64,000 nt of DNA from Lotus japonicus (GCF_012489685.1 NC_080043.1:49553127-49617126); one strand, 5' to 3'; shown: positions 1-11,707, counted from the first letter of the stretch. Notes: generated by a model not told the origin, from the letters alone. Translations and numbers: made by a program.

Positions 1-871
1 TCACCTGAAAAAAAAAAATCAAACCCAAGAAAAAATTAAATTTTTTTGACTGGAAATTTCAAAAGACAACACAAGACTACCACCACATTCATGTTTAACA
101 GTAAGGAATAATTGAAAAATGCATATTGGAATAATGGAAAAAGTTGGGACCTTCAAATTCACATTGAAGAACTTAGTGACCCACCACCGTAAACTAGTAT
201 ACACTTGCAGGAATGGCATAATAGGGCTAATGAGAATACCAACCAAATTACGAATGGGGAATGAATTACAAAACCAGTGATCGGAGTGGGTACAACAACC
301 GGAATGATGAACTCAACAACATGAAATCGCGAACAGAAAGAAACAGAGACAATGATAGGAAGCCATGAAAGCTTGAAGCTTGATTATCGATAAATAAACA
401 ACCAGGTAATCAATCGAATAAAAAGAGAAACAAATCCAATCAAAAACCCAAAAGGAAACAAAACATTAAATAAATCAAAACGAGATCAACAACCCAAATA
501 TTGATACACGAAAATGATTACATCCTTAATACACACGAAAAACAGGATCTTTTGTAGGATTATTACCTCGAATTTCTCATTGAGGAGAATATTTTTTTCG
601 TAAATCCTTTTTGACAAACCTTATTTCCGGTAATCTTCTCAACACAAACCCCCATTGGAGGTTAATTCAGAGATGGGAAAATTCAGCTGAGAACACAAAA
701 TTCCCTCTACGTAGACACACGTTTGGATTGAATCGAATCAATGAATCTGAAATGAAGGAAAAAACTGAAATGAGAACAATTTCCAACGTTAATCAAAGGC
801 ACGCAATTCGAGTGATGTGGATGTCGTCGTTGTTCATGTTTTTGTTCGCGTCAAGGAAATAAAACACCCAA
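1..871. other. Unassigned AT-rich flank
   Basis: No open frame here looks like a real gene: the longest (about 83 codons at 611-862 on the plus strand) has no recognisable motif and is AT-biased. On the minus strand the first seven bases read CAGGTGA, which could be a splice donor of a gene lying to the left, and the pyrimidine-rich minus strand next to 872-902 would fit a 5' leader. Both points are weak inference. I see no repeat ends or target duplications. Confidence 0.3.
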
Positions 872-902
872 AGAGAGAGAGAGAGATAGAGAGAGAGAGA
901 GA
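872..902. repeat. (GA)n microsatellite
   Basis: About 31 bases of nearly pure GA repeat, interrupted once by ATA. On the minus strand it reads (CT)n, a sequence common in plant 5' leaders and core promoters, but no downstream gene could be confirmed. Confidence 0.9.
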
Positions 903-2108
903 ATCGTAAGAGAATCGCTCCTATTGTACCAACAGTTCGTTTAATTTAAAGAGAAAGAGTTAGAAAAAGGCGTGGTTCGCTGCAATGAGGTGCATGGTAT
1001 TGATCCAGTATGGAGGCAACGTGTTATTACCAGATTGATTATAAGTCAATGATGGACCCCACTAGGCCCTCCTACAATGTACTTTTTTTAAAGATACAAT
1101 GTACCTGAAGTCAAAGAAACAGTTTTTTTAGCCTTTATCAGGTGGGTATTATCATCCACGTAAATCTCAACGAAAATTCAGGTAAAGTTACTTTGAGATA
1201 TGAATTCAATAAATTCATTCATTAAATAGAAAATTACTATATATCTTTTGTTTTTACTATATATCAAAGTTCATAATTAATTATTAAACCAACATTTGTA
1301 TCTTATACATTAAAAAAAACTAAAATATGTATGGATCAACTAACATAGAGTTTTTCTATCTTAAGCAAAGAGGTCTCAGGATTGAGTAATTGTATATACT
1401 CGTGCGTTAAATATGGTCAAGGCTAACAAGCACAAATCACAAAGATGCACTCAAACATTGTACAGAATCACAAAAGTGGCAACACCATGAAAGAATAGTT
1501 TTTTGCAATGTAATCATGTAATTAAAATTAAAGCAATAAGAAAAAATTGTCGTCAAGGTTCAATATCAGGTTTTATATGTCTTGAACATCTGTCGTCACT
1601 CACGGGTGCTTGCTTGACAAGGCCGGATGTATGGGTTTGGGCAAGAGTATGCATATCAGGTTTTGGAAATGTTTTGGAAAGAAAACAAACGAAAACAAAT
1701 ATACCCTTATTTGTAAATCCTTTGGTAAAATCATTTAATTTTATTTAATAGGTTAATAATTGTGACCCCTCGAAAGTTGGGATGTTACAACAGCTAACAT
1801 TTATTGCAAAAATAATCATATAGCATTTCTAGCACATACAACATTGATAACCCTAGTACCATGTTCATTCTAAATTCATACTCACAATCAATATTCTAGA
1901 CCGAGGCCGAAGTGCCCTTACTAGGATATTCATCTTGCAGGTCCTTAACATTTTATAGTCATACAATCACAATCACAATCTAGAATTAAAGGTCGTAGCC
2001 GAAGTGCCCTTACCTCGAAGGTACGTTTTCCTAAAATTCTCGGGTTGCTCCTTGAAGCTAGGCCAACACTCGGAAAGGTCCTACCAACGAACGGACAGAG
2101 TAATGTTA
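903..2108. other. Unassigned intergenic sequence with a possible LTR-end fragment
   Basis: No supported gene. Positions 1752-1789 (GTGACCCCTCG...GGGATGTTACA) resemble the outer end of the long-LTR family seen at 14410-14514 and 63570-63680, so a decayed LTR end may stop at 1789. The phrase 'CCGAAGTGCCCTTAC' occurs twice (near 1906 and 1998), which suggests a diverged repeat. The rest is AT-rich without clear structure. Confidence 0.35.
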
Positions 2109-2483
2109 CTCCCTCCATTCCTTTTTAAGTGTCGTTTTAGCATAAAGCTCTCAAACCAAGATAGTGGATTGTTAGAGTTTTTTTCTCATTCTACCCTCTC
2201 ACATCCCAATCATAAAGTCATAAAGCTCTCCAACCAAGATAGTGGATTGTTAGTTTTTTTCCACTCTCTCATATCATTAAACCATTTACCACTCTCACCC
2301 AATCATAAAGTCATAAAGCTCTTCAAGCTATTGAGAAAGGAGAATTTTATGGAAAATGTGAAGTGGAGTTATTGAAAAAGTAAGGGTATAATTGACAAAT
2401 TGTAACCTTAAAACATCAAAATGACAGTTAAATAGAAACAAAAAAATTCTTCTAAAACGACACTTAAAAAGGAACGGAGGGAG
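2109..2483. mobile_element. Stowaway-type MITE (375 bp)
   Basis: Terminal inverted repeats are visible directly: the left end begins CTCCCTCCATTCCTTTTT and the reverse complement of the right end begins CTCCCTCCGTTCCTTTTT, matching over more than 30 bases. The element is flanked by TA (2107-2108 and 2484-2485), the target duplication of Tc1/mariner-type Stowaway MITEs. It has no coding capacity. A stretch of about 35 bp (CATAAAGCTCTCMAACCAAG and onward) occurs twice inside, near 2150 and 2219, so part of the interior is duplicated. Confidence 0.9.
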
Positions 2484-3060
2484 TACTATATAAGCGATGA
2501 TATACCCATACCCCTTGGAATTTCGAAATCCTCTTTGAAAAACCAAAACTTTCTCTTTCATAAGATCAAAACCTCCTTTCTAAAATATTTTGTTCGAAGA
2601 TCATAAGAACACCTTGAAGAAAAACATGATTTTCACATAGTCTCCAAGCTTTCAATACCAAAGGCTCTTTCTAATAATTTTTCTATGAATATGGAAGAAC
2701 AATATAAGAACACTTTAAAGAAAACACTATTTTCAAAACCCTTTCCTTGATTATTAGATCAAATGATCATTCTCTTATGGATGTGGAAGATCACTATTCA
2801 CTGCGACCACAGAGCATAATGAGAATGACCAAAGTCTCCTCTAATCAAAGAATAAAACTAAGCAACAAAAACAAAATGAAGAGCAAGAGAGGGAGAGAGA
2901 GCTCACAGCTAGCAAGGAGAGGCAAGGAGAGCTCAAGTGTATGAAATGCTCATGCCCAAGCACTCTATTTATACTAGAGGTTTGGAGACAAAGCATTTAA
3001 GAGAGAATTGAACGAATTTTTCCATCCAAAACCATTTGAAAATTTCAGCCATGACATAGT
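2484..3060. other. Unassigned sequence left of Tat-like copy 1
   Basis: No gene or repeat boundary recognised. It contains loosely similar phrases around 'AAGATCATAAGAACACCTTGAAG' type sequence (near 2598 and 2700), suggesting a decayed duplication, and a purine-rich stretch near 2880-2935. A small frame at 2747-2944 is low complexity and unconvincing. Confidence 0.3.
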
Positions 3061-3344
3061 TGTTCCATCATGAACATTGAGATGAGGTATAGTACCTAAG
3101 ATGCAAGGAACGTGATGCGATATTTCTAGAGAGAAGTGAGAGTGTAACCGCTTAGAGAGAGAAAGTAACTGAATTTCAAGCTTGTTATTGCACAAATGAG
3201 CCAAGAGTCTCTTACAATTGGTATCCTTCCCGTATTTATAGTTGGGGAAGTTGGGCCTAGCGCCTCTAAATCATCCTAATGGGCCAGTTGGGCCTTCGGG
3301 ACAAGTGCCCAAGTCCCTAATGTAATTCCCGCCTTAAGCCAGCG
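3061..3344 (-). repeat. LTR of Tat-like copy 1, first part
   Basis: Begins TGTTCC and matches the Tat-like LTRs at 16459 and 42606, sharing phrases such as ATGAACATTGAGATGAGG and GCGCCTCTAAATCAT. It is broken at 3344 by the CRM-like insertion; the target duplication CAGCG (3340-3344) recurs at 10031-10035. Confidence 0.85.
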
Positions 3345-4128
3345 TGATGAGGATCGGTCCAGCCCAGACAAAGACCCTTTGCAGGAAATAGGAGGTCCAA
3401 TGACAAGGTCCAAGACCAAAAGAATGAAGCAAGCTTTGCAAGGACTGATTTTGGAGCTCAAGGGAAAAGAATATCAGAATAAATTAGAAGCAACTCCAAA
3501 GTGGGTCAATTTCCTTGAACACAAGAATGATGATGACTTGGACCCAACTTGAAGGCATAATTTCCAAGAACCCAATCTGCATGTTCAAGATGCACTCATG
3601 GACATTAATATTTAGTAAATAAGTCCATTTTAGTTATTTTCTTGAATTTTCGTATTTAATATAGGGGTGAATTTTCTGATGACATTTTGTATTCCCCCTA
3701 GTTGGTTTTTAATGTCTTTTATGAGCCTTTGACTCATCTTTAGGAACAGTGGGTTTTTACTCAAGTTTCCAATGCTAGTGGAGCTATAAATCTCTAGTGG
3801 AGTCTATTAAATGTTAGTGGGAGCATTATTACTTATTGGAAAGAGTAGCATCCCACTTAGCCTATAAATAGGGACTCAATGTATGGAACAAAGCAGTTTT
3901 TGAATCTGAATGATATTGAGTTTTCTCATATTGTGAGAGCTTCCCATTTGTTCTTGGGTTAAGAACTAAACTTGATAACTTTGGTTCTACCGGCAGGTCG
4001 CGGTTAGGGTCAAGTTCCCTTTTTATCTTTGATAACTTTGGTTCTACCGGCAGGTCGCGGTTAGGGTCAAGTTCCTATCTTTTGTCCCCGGTTTTCAAGA
4101 CGATCCTTTGTGTTCCCAAATCATATCA
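3345..4128 (+). repeat. 5' LTR of the CRM-like element
   Basis: 784 bp, TGATGAGG...CATATCA. It contains the last roughly 200 bases of the pol frame, a TATA box, and a direct tandem repeat of about 57 bp (TTGATAACTTTGGTTCTACC unit, near 3971 and 4028). Confidence 0.95.
3863..3870 (+). promoter_or_regulatory. TATA box in the 5' LTR
   Basis: CCTATAAATAGGG, a good plant TATA box, about 265 bases before the LTR end; the same site is at 9764-9771 in the 3' LTR. It likely marks the U3/R region and drives the gag-pol transcript. Confidence 0.7.
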
Positions 4129-4130
4129 TT

Positions 4131-4142
4131 TGGTACCAGAGC
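4131..4142 (+). other. Primer-binding site
   Basis: TGGTACCAGAGC lies two bases after the 5' LTR. It differs by one base from the TGGTATCAGAGC site that pairs with the 3' end of initiator methionine tRNA in many plant retrotransposons. Confidence 0.8.
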
Positions 4143-4836
4143 TTAGGCTCTTGAAAACCAGGTTTCTTTTCTCCATTTTGTTTTTATTTTTCGTTTTTTT
4201 TTGTTGTTCTCATCCTATATAAAAAAAAAAAACAGCCTACTCATATTATCCTTTCCCTTGTCTTCTCATCATCTTTTTTTTGAAGTTTTCGTGTGTTCCT
4301 TCATTCTTTTTGTCTTTTGTGATTTGCATTCTGCTGGAAAAAAAAAAGTGCAAAAAAAAAAAGAAAAGAAAAGAAGTGTTCAGGTCCAAAAGCACAAAAA
4401 AAAAAGAAAAAAAGAAAGAAGTATTACAAAAAAAAAGGAAAAAAAAAAAGAGTTGTGACCTGAAGAATTTAAGTGTGTTTCTTTCCAGCAATCAAAAAAA
4501 AAAAAAAAAAAACCTCAGCCATTGTTCTCGTTTTCTATTTCTCTTAAAAAAAAATTAGTGTGTCCTTCCTAATCTCTCATTTCCTTAAATCGCTGAAGTT
4601 AGCATCTTCATACTCTAGCTGTTCCTTGTTGTGTAGAACCATCCTAAAGTTCTTAATTTAAGAGCTCATAAGGTGAAGCTGAGTGGTAAAAGGCAAGAGT
4701 TGTGAGATCATTAGAGGAAAAATAAAAAGCGAAAGATTGAGAGAAACACGAGTGATTGAAATATTTTGAGTGTAAACACGTGAGATTGTGTGAGTGAGAA
4801 TTTTATTACTAACTGTGTTTTTGGCAGCACATAATC
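4143..4836 (+). other. Untranslated leader of the CRM-like element, A-rich
   Basis: Roughly 700 bases between primer-binding site and gag start. Positions 4219-4560 hold several long A runs mixed with G. The lysine-rich frames here (about 4201-4558) are products of that composition and are not genes. Confidence 0.7.
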
Positions 4837-6462
4837 ATGAGTGGAGACGAAGAAGGAGCATTTGATCTCAAGCTGTTTGTGAAAGCTGTTACAGAACAAT
4901 TCACAGCCTTAAATAGAAGGTTTGATGATTTAGCATCAAGGTCTAGGTCCCCTCCTAGGCGAAACAATGAAGAGGAAGAAGAGGAGGAGTATTCAGATGG
5001 AAGATCTCATGAAAGAAGAAGAAGTGACAATAACTTGAATAGTATCAAAATGACCATCCCTACATTTCAAGGAAAGAATGATCCTGAACTGTACTTGGAG
5101 TGGGAGAGAAAGGTGGAGCATGTGTTTGATTGCCATCACTATTCAGAGGAGAAAAAGGTAAAATTGGCAGTTGTTGAATTTTCTGATTATGCTAGTATTT
5201 GGTGGGATCAATTTGTGATAAACAGGCGCAGAAATGGAGAGAGACCCATTCGCTCATGGGAAGAAATGAAGGCTGTCATGAGAAGAAGATTTGTCCCCAG
5301 CCATTACCATAGAGACTTGCACCGAAAATTGCAAAGTCTGACCCAAGGTTCTATGAGTGTGGAGGATTATTACAAGGAGATGGAGATAGCTATGATGAGA
5401 GCCAATATAGAAGAAGACCGTGAAGCCACTATGGCAAGGTTTATTGGAGGTTTAAAGAAGGAGATTGCTGATGTGGTGGAATTACAATATTATGTGGAGA
5501 TGGAGGATTTGTTGCACAAAGCAGTTCAGGTGGAAAAGCAATTGAAGTCCAAAACCTCCTCCAAATTCTCATCATCCTCAAGCACTTCTTGGAAGTCAAA
5601 TTGGAAGAATAATAAAGCCATTTCCCATCCTAAAGAAAATGTGAAGGCCAAGTCTACTATGGCATCCTCTAAAGGTAAATCTGAAACTAATTCTTCTTCA
5701 CGATCACGTGATATAAAATGTTTCAGATGCCAAGGAATTGGGCATATTGCTTCTGAGTGTCCAAACAAAAGAGCAATGATTTTGCTGGATAATGGAGACA
5801 TAGAGAGTGTGAGCTCAAGTGATGATGAAATGCCTCTGTTAGAAGATTGTAGTGATGTTGAAGTGGCTGAACCCGTGCATGGAAATTTGCTTGTTACTAG
5901 GCGTGCTCTTAGCATACAGCCTAAGGAAGATGAAGATGCGGAGCAACGTGATAAAATTTTCCATACTAGGTGCCTCATTAATGAAAAGGTATGTAGCATG
6001 GTTATTGACAGTGGAAGTTGTACTAATGTTGCTAGCACCTTGATGGTCGAGAAACTGAACTTGCCAACCAAAAAGCATCCTAATCCATATAGACTTCAGT
6101 GGCTCAATGATTGTGGAGACATAAGGGTGACTAAGCAGGTTTTGGTATCATTTTCCATTGGAAAATACAAAGATGAGGTTCTTTGTGATGTTGTGCCTAT
6201 GCATGTGGGCCACTTGCTTCTTGGGCGGCCATGGCAATCTGATAGAAATGTTGATCATAATGGGTACAAAAATACCTATACCTTTACCATGAACAATCGC
6301 ACCATTGTGTTGACACCTCTCAAACCTGCTGAAGCATATGCTGATCAAATTAGAATCGCAAAAGAGTGTAAGTTGAGAGAAGAAAAAGTGAGCATTCAAG
6401 AAAAAGAGAGAAAAAGTAAGAAAAATGAAAATGAGAAAAAGAAAGAAAAAGAAAAAAAATGA
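4837..6462 (+). CDS. Gag-protease polyprotein of the CRM-like element
   Basis: 541 residues. The capsid region is around residues 75-215, with a typical plant Ty3 Gag pattern ([12 protein letters not shown], then WWDQF, then [15 protein letters not shown]). A CX2CX4HX4C zinc knuckle begins at C295 (CFRC...GH...C). An aspartic protease follows with active-site D391 in VIDSGS and an LLGRPW motif near residue 460. The C-terminus is highly charged and lysine-rich. Gag packages element RNA into cytoplasmic virus-like particles and the protease cleaves the polyprotein. The frame ends at a TGA directly after an eight-A run (6452-6459), while pol is in another frame. In most relatives gag and pol share one frame, so this end is probably a one-base length change in the A run or a sequencing error. 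Confidence 0.92.
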   Translation: MSGDEEGAFDLKLFVKAVTEQFTALNRRFDDLASRSRSPPRRNNEEEEEEEYSDGRSHERRRSDNNLNSIKMTIPTFQGKNDPELYLEWERKVEHVFDCHHYSEEKKVKLAVVEFSDYASIWWDQFVINRRRNGERPIRSWEEMKAVMRRRFVPSHYHRDLHRKLQSLTQGSMSVEDYYKEMEIAMMRANIEEDREATMARFIGGLKKEIADVVELQYYVEMEDLLHKAVQVEKQLKSKTSSKFSSSSSTSWKSNWKNNKAISHPKENVKAKSTMASSKGKSETNSSSRSRDIKCFRCQGIGHIASECPNKRAMILLDNGDIESVSSSDDEMPLLEDCSDVEVAEPVHGNLLVTRRALSIQPKEDEDAEQRDKIFHTRCLINEKVCSMVIDSGSCTNVASTLMVEKLNLPTKKHPNPYRLQWLNDCGDIRVTKQVLVSFSIGKYKDEVLCDVVPMHVGHLLLGRPWQSDRNVDHNGYKNTYTFTMNNRTIVLTPLKPAEAYADQIRIAKECKLREEKVSIQEKERKSKKNENEKKKEKEKK

Positions 6463-9454
6463 GTGCAGTGAAGAGAAAAATAAGAGAGTAAGTGCATTTG
6501 CCAAGAAAAGAGATGTTGAGAGTGCATTGTTAGCAAGGGAGAACTTGCTTGTACTCATGTACAAAGATGTTTATTTCACTAACAATCTCAACTCTTCTTT
6601 GCCTAGTGCTGTTAATTCATTGTTGCAGGAGTTTGCTGAAATTTTTCCAGAAGATGTACCACAAGGATTGCCTCCTTTAAGAGGTATTGAGCATCAAATT
6701 GACTTTATTCCTGGTTCCTCACTTCCAAACAGGCCAGCTTATAGGACGAGTCCCGAGGAAGCAAAGGAAATTCAAAAGCAAGTGGATGAGTTGTTGCAAA
6801 AGGGATTTGTGAGGGAGAGCCTCAGTCCTTGTTCTGTTCCCGTGATCTTAGTTCCAAAGAAAGATGGAACATGGCGCATGTGTGTTGATTGCCGAGCCAT
6901 AAACAAAATCACTGTAAAGTATAGATATCCTATCCCTAGATTAGATGATATGCTTGATGAATTGCATGGTTCTTGTGTGTTTTCTAAAATTGATTTGAAA
7001 AGTGGATACCATCAAATTCGCATGAAGGAAGGTGATGAATGGAAAACTGCTTTTAAAACCAAATATGGTTTATATGAGTGGTTAGTGATGCCATTTGGCT
7101 TAACTAATGCACCCAGCACATTCATGAGATTAATGAACCATGTTTTGCGTTCTTTCATTGGGAAATTTGTTGTAGTCTACTTTGATGACATTTTAATTTA
7201 CAGCAAATCCCTAGATGAACATGTTGAACATTTACATGCTGTGTTTGGTGTTTTAAAAGAGAACAAGTTGTATGCCAACCTTCAAAAGTGTTCTTTTGGC
7301 ATGGAATCTGTTGTATTTTTGGGTTTTGTTGTAAGTTCTAAAGGAGTTTCTGTTGATGAAGAGAAGGTCAAGGCAATTAGAGAATGGCCTACACCTAAGA
7401 ATGCTAATGAGGTAAGAAGTTTTCATGGTTTAGCAAGTTTTTATCGAAGGTTTGTGAGGAACTTTAGTTCCATTGCTGCACCTTTGAATGAACTTGTTAA
7501 AAAGAATGTGACTTTCAAGTGGGATGATGTGCATGAATATGCTTTTAATTCTTTGAAAGATAAGCTGACCAATGCACCTTTGCTTTGTTTGCCTAATTTT
7601 GATAAAGCTTTTGAAATTGAATGTGATGCTTCTGGTGTTGGAATAGGTGCTGTTTTGATGCAGGATTCCAAACCGATTGCATATTTTAGTGAGAAGCTTA
7701 GTGGAGCAGCGTTGAATTATCCCACATATGACAAGGAGCTTTATGCATTGGTAAGAACTTTGCAAAATTGGCAGCATTATTTGTGGCCAAGAGAGTTTGT
7801 CATCCATTCTGACCATCAAAGCTTGAAGTTCCTAAGTTCTCAAGGAAAGCTTCAAAAAAGACATGCCAAGTGGTTGGAGTTCATTGAGATGTTTCCTTAC
7901 GTGATCAAGTACAAGAATGGTAAGGAAAACATTGTGGCTGATGCCTTGTCTAGAAGGTATGCATTGCTTACTTCATTGCAAACAAAACTACTTGGGTTTG
8001 AGCATATCAAGGACTTGTATGCCAATGACTTTGATTTTGGACAGGTATGGGATTCTTGTTCTAAGCATGCTTTTGGGGACTATTATAAACATGAAGGTTT
8101 CTTGTTTAGGAAAGATAAATTGTGTGTTCCTGTTTGTTCTTTGCGTGAAATGCTTGTTAGGGAAACTCATGGTGGTGGATTAATGGGACATTTTGGGGTT
8201 CAAAAGACTTTAGAAATTTTGAAAGAGCATTTTTTTTGGCCTAAAATGAAACATGATGTGCAATCTGTTTGTGAAAAATGCATAACATGTAAGCAAGCCA
8301 AATCTAAAGTGATGCCCCATGGTTTCTATACACCTTTGCCTGTTCCTAATCAACCTTGGACTGATATCTCAATGGATTTTGTCTTAGGTTTTCCTAAATC
8401 ACAGGGTGGGAAGGACAGCATATTTGTGGTTGTTGATAGGTTTAGCAAAATGGCACATTTCATTGCATGCTCCAAAACAAATGATGCCACACATATTGCT
8501 GATTTGTTCTTTAAAGAGGTTGTGCGTTTGCATGGATTACCAAGAACAATAGTAAGTGACAGAGATGTGAAATTCTTAAGTCACTTTTGGAGAACTTTAT
8601 GGAGTAAGTTAGGAACTAAGCTTCTGTTTTCTACAACTGCACATCCACAAACGGATGGGCAAACTGAGGTTGTGAATAGAACACTTACTACCTTGCTGCG
8701 TGCAATCATTCAAAAGAATTTAAAACAGTGGGAAAAATGTTTGCCACATGTTGAGTTTGCATATAATAGAGCTGTGCATTCTACTACTTCTTACTCTCCG
8801 TTTGAAGTTGTGTATGGCTTTAACCCTTTGACTCCATTGGATATCTTACCTTTACCTACTAATGAATTTGCTAATTTTGATGGAAACAAAAAGGCAGATT
8901 TTGTTAGGGAGTTGCATGCCAAGGTTAGAGCAAACATTGAGAAAAGGAATGAGCAGTATGCAAAGCAAGCTAATAAGGGGCGTATTCGCATTACTTTTGA
9001 ACCCGGAGATTGGGTTTGGGTTCATATGCGGAAAGAAAGATTTCCAACTCAAAGAAAATCCAAATTGCACCCAAGGGGAGATGGACCTTTCCAAGTATTA
9101 GAAAAGATCAATGACAACGCCTACAAGCTGGATTTGCAAAATGAATATGGAACTATAAGTTCTACTTTTAATGTGGCTGATCTATCTTTGTTTGATGTAG
9201 GTGATGGGTTTGATTCGAGGACGAATCCTTTCGAAGAGGGAGGGAATGATGAGGATCGGTCCAGCCCAGACAAAGACCCTTTGCAGGAAATAGGAGGTCC
9301 AATGACAAGGTCCAAGACCAAAAGAATGAAGCAAGCTTTGCAAGGACTGATTTTGGAGCTCAAGGGAAAAGAATATCAGAATAAATTAGAAGCAACTCCA
9401 AAGTGGGTCAATTTCCTTGAACACAAGAATGATGATGACTTGGACCCAACTTGA
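6425..9454 (+). CDS. Pol polyprotein (RT, RNase H, integrase) of the CRM-like element
   Basis: The open frame has a Met at 6425, but pol coding probably begins just past the A run near 6461. Reverse transcriptase: [20 protein letters not shown] near residue 142 and the catalytic FDD box at residues 253-255 (YFDDILIYS). RNase H: first catalytic Asp at D401 ([12 protein letters not shown]). Integrase: zinc-binding H582, H589, C619, C622, and a D-D-35-E core of D651, D712 and E748. All of these catalytic residues are present. The last roughly 70 codons lie inside the 3' LTR and encode SRTNPFEEG and GGPMTRSK. No standard chromodomain is seen. The frame is +1 relative to gag, so translation needs frameshifting, reinitiation, or the break is an error. 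Confidence 0.93.
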   Translation: MKMRKRKKKKKNECSEEKNKRVSAFAKKRDVESALLARENLLVLMYKDVYFTNNLNSSLPSAVNSLLQEFAEIFPEDVPQGLPPLRGIEHQIDFIPGSSLPNRPAYRTSPEEAKEIQKQVDELLQKGFVRESLSPCSVPVILVPKKDGTWRMCVDCRAINKITVKYRYPIPRLDDMLDELHGSCVFSKIDLKSGYHQIRMKEGDEWKTAFKTKYGLYEWLVMPFGLTNAPSTFMRLMNHVLRSFIGKFVVVYFDDILIYSKSLDEHVEHLHAVFGVLKENKLYANLQKCSFGMESVVFLGFVVSSKGVSVDEEKVKAIREWPTPKNANEVRSFHGLASFYRRFVRNFSSIAAPLNELVKKNVTFKWDDVHEYAFNSLKDKLTNAPLLCLPNFDKAFEIECDASGVGIGAVLMQDSKPIAYFSEKLSGAALNYPTYDKELYALVRTLQNWQHYLWPREFVIHSDHQSLKFLSSQGKLQKRHAKWLEFIEMFPYVIKYKNGKENIVADALSRRYALLTSLQTKLLGFEHIKDLYANDFDFGQVWDSCSKHAFGDYYKHEGFLFRKDKLCVPVCSLREMLVRETHGGGLMGHFGVQKTLEILKEHFFWPKMKHDVQSVCEKCITCKQAKSKVMPHGFYTPLPVPNQPWTDISMDFVLGFPKSQGGKDSIFVVVDRFSKMAHFIACSKTNDATHIADLFFKEVVRLHGLPRTIVSDRDVKFLSHFWRTLWSKLGTKLLFSTTAHPQTDGQTEVVNRTLTTLLRAIIQKNLKQWEKCLPHVEFAYNRAVHSTTSYSPFEVVYGFNPLTPLDILPLPTNEFANFDGNKKADFVRELHAKVRANIEKRNEQYAKQANKGRIRITFEPGDWVWVHMRKERFPTQRKSKLHPRGDGPFQVLEKINDNAYKLDLQNEYGTISSTFNVADLSLFDVGDGFDSRTNPFEEGGNDEDRSSPDKDPLQEIGGPMTRSKTKRMKQALQGLILELKGKEYQNKLEATPKWVNFLEHKNDDDLDPT
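9233..9246 (+). other. Polypurine tract
   Basis: GAAGAGGGAGGGAA immediately precedes the TG of the 3' LTR, the expected place for the plus-strand primer of reverse transcription. It lies within the pol reading frame. Confidence 0.85.
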
Positions 9455-10030
9455 AGGCATAATTTCCAAGAACCCAATCTGCATGTTCAAGATGCACTCA
9501 TGGACATTAATATTTAGTAAATAAGTCCATTTTAGTTATTTTCTTGAATTTTCGTATTTAATATAGGGGTGAATTTTCTGATGACATTTTGTATTCCCCC
9601 TAGTTGGTTTTTAATGTCTTTTATGAGCCTTTGACTCATCTTTAGGAACAGTGGGTTTTTACTCAAGTTTCCAATGCTAGTGGAGCTATAAATCTCTAGT
9701 GGAGTCTATTAAATGTTAGTGGGAGCATTATTACTTATTGGAAAGAGTAGCATCCCACTTAGCCTATAAATAGGGACTCAATGTATGGAACAAAGCAGTT
9801 TTTGAATCTGAATGATATTGAGTTTTCTCATATTGTGAGAGCTTCCCATTTGTTCTTGGGTTAAGAACTAAACTTGATAACTTTGGTTCTACCGGCAGGT
9901 CGCGGTTAGGGTCAAGTTCCCTTTTTATCTTTGATAACTTTGGTTCTACCGGCAGGTCGCGGTTAGGGTCAAGTTCCTATCTTTTGTCCCCGGTTTTCAA
10001 GACGATCCTTTGTGTTCCCAAATCATATCA
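9247..10030 (+). repeat. 3' LTR of the CRM-like element
   Basis: 784 bp, same ends as the 5' LTR and no difference noticed in side-by-side reading. It begins inside the pol frame, which ends at 9454. TATA box at 9764-9771. Confidence 0.95.
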
Positions 10031-10035
10031 CAGCG

Positions 10036-10080
10036 CCCCTGGGCGAGGGACCCGGGGGTCTCGCCCAGTCCCCAAGTCCA
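10036..10080 (-). repeat. LTR of Tat-like copy 1, second part
   Basis: Continues the LTR broken at 3344. It contains the hairpin-forming TGGGCGAGGGACCC / GGGTCTCGCCCA pair (10040-10066) shared with both LTRs of the second Tat-like element. It has a short extra CCAAGTCCA before the boundary at about 10080. Confidence 0.75.
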
Positions 10081-10717
10081 CAAGATACCGAGCTCAAAGC
10101 ATGAGAGCTAAGTGTGTCTTTAAACAAAAGAGATAAGGCGATGGGCGTAAGAAGCTAGCTAATGCCAAACATAAGGCACGGGAATAAAGAGCAATTGCCA
10201 ACATGGCTTGATAATTTTAAAGCTTTAAAAATTTAAAATTCTGAGCGCCTTGTCACGCTTCCCCGACAACTTGAGTCCACAAGCGAGCTTGCGGCGATGG
10301 GGCTGGATTTGCTCGCCCCATCGTAGTCGCGCACGTGCCTTGAGCCGTAACTTTTCGACACGTGGCGCTCTGAGGTGACATAAAGGTCAGCGAATCCAGG
10401 GAATCTCAACCACTATCTTTGAAACGTCCCTTCGAATCGTGGTAAATCCTTACAGTTTGAATTCAAACCAATAAGCTTCAACCGTTGTGACCATTCATTT
10501 AATGTGCTGCCTTCGTTTCCCGAAATCCGCGCCACACTCCTTTAAGTGATCATTCCACCTCTGCCATGATGAGGCACGACTTCCCAACCGTTGCTTACCC
10601 CAACTTTTAAAACCCCCTTCCCTTACTCATTCACCATTTTCGGAATTCCCACAATCTTTTGAAATTGACAAACTAGCACCCTCTTTCTTTCTCACCCTTA
10701 TCCTTCCTCTCAGCAAG
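10081..10717 (+). promoter_or_regulatory. Promoter-like region upstream of the antisense ORF, copy 1
   Basis: Sequence between the LTR and the plus-strand ATG at 10718, homologous to 16779-17505 of the second Tat-like element. A G-box (CACGTG, 10359-10364, in GACACGTGGC) is conserved in both copies. The pyrimidine-rich stretch just before the ATG looks like a plant 5' leader. Promoter activity is inference. Confidence 0.45.
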
Positions 10718-11017
10718 ATGACTTCCCAACGCCGCACCAAAGCATCTTCTCGAACCCGCAGCGCCGCTCCCTGTAAAACCCAGTTAAATTAAGCTTTTAA
10801 TTAACTAGTTATTTATCGGCTTAAGGGAGATAAGCGCTATTAAGTTTAAGTTGATGTGTTTATTATGTCTTTTATATTTATATAATTCTATTAGGATTAT
10901 TATTTTCTTAGAAAAGAAAAGAAAATTAAAAAGAAAAAAATAGAAAAGATAAGAAAAAAAAAAGAGAGTCACGTAAACCAAATTTGTTTTTGTGAGAAGA
11001 ATAGGAAGTTTCTGAAC

Positions 11018-11019
<2 letters not shown>

Positions 11020-11083
<64 letters not shown>
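11020..11083. repeat. (TA)n microsatellite
   Basis: About 64 bases of uninterrupted TA repeat inside the copy B LTR, not shared with the other copies. Confidence 0.97.
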
Positions 11084-11087
<4 letters not shown>

Positions 11088-11697
11088 AATACTTCTAAAA
11101 CTTGATCACTTAAACTTGTTCAAAGTGATCTTAAATTATACTACAGAGTCCCTAGTAAATTTAGGTTCATGATTCATCTTCCTAATATTTGTTTCTATAG
11201 TTTTATGAGTTAAATCTTACACTACCTATATCAAACTATACTTTATTTTGACATCCTTATACACGGCATCCACACACAAATTTTACATTTTAATTTCCTC
11301 GTGAGAAAGGTACCTGCTCCTGCCACTCTTCTTTTCCATGCTCACTCATACTAGTCCTAACACAGGTAAACTAAGGTTCATTTCTATTTCTAAGTGAAGT
11401 CGGTTTAGGATTTCCTTCATCAGGGGGAAAATATACTTACTTGATCTCTTAAATTATATGTTGGATAACAAATCGTGTCAGACTACCTAGCCGCCATCAC
11501 AAATGAATTTTCCACATCCCCCTAGCTGCAAGATTCACACATCTCATGCTTCTTACATGTTACTCTCCAAAGCATTACACCTCATGATTGTTGCATGCTG
11601 CCTATCTTCTAAGCCTCCACGTTATGGTTGCTTGTTCCATGTTCAACACGTCCTACTTTGATGCATGCTTCATTGCCACCTCCTACTAGACTGAAGC

Positions 11698-11707
11698 CTA
11701 TATATAG
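11698..11707 (+). promoter_or_regulatory. TATA box of long-LTR copy B
   Basis: GCCTATATATAGAAC. Related TATA boxes occur in the same sense and relative position in copies C (52144-52153, minus) and D (60634-60645, minus), which supports a conserved LTR promoter. Confidence 0.6.

Larger units (their letters stand above)
3345..10030 (+). mobile_element. Complete CRM-like (Ty3) LTR retrotransposon, 6686 bp
   Basis: All structural parts are present: 784-bp LTRs starting TG and ending CA (3345-4128 and 9247-10030), TSD CAGCG (3340-3344 and 10031-10035), a primer-binding site at 4131, gag-protease and pol ORFs, and a polypurine tract just before the 3' LTR. The LTRs read identical to me, so insertion was very recent. 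The pol ORF runs about 200 bases into the 3' LTR and lacks a classical chromodomain; this, with the [13 protein letters not shown] tail, is typical of the centromeric CRM clade, though the clade call is from memory of the family and not from a tree. It sits inside the LTR of Tat-like copy 1. The only clear defect is a gag/pol frame break. Confidence 0.93.

Noticed and set aside
4201..4558. Lysine-rich frames on the plus strand and a phenylalanine-rich frame on the minus strand
   Set aside because: They are products of A/T runs in the leader of the CRM-like element and have no domain or codon-use signal.
5526..6071. Minus-strand frame of 181 codons over gag
   Set aside because: Shadow of the plus-strand gag-protease gene, which has clear motifs.
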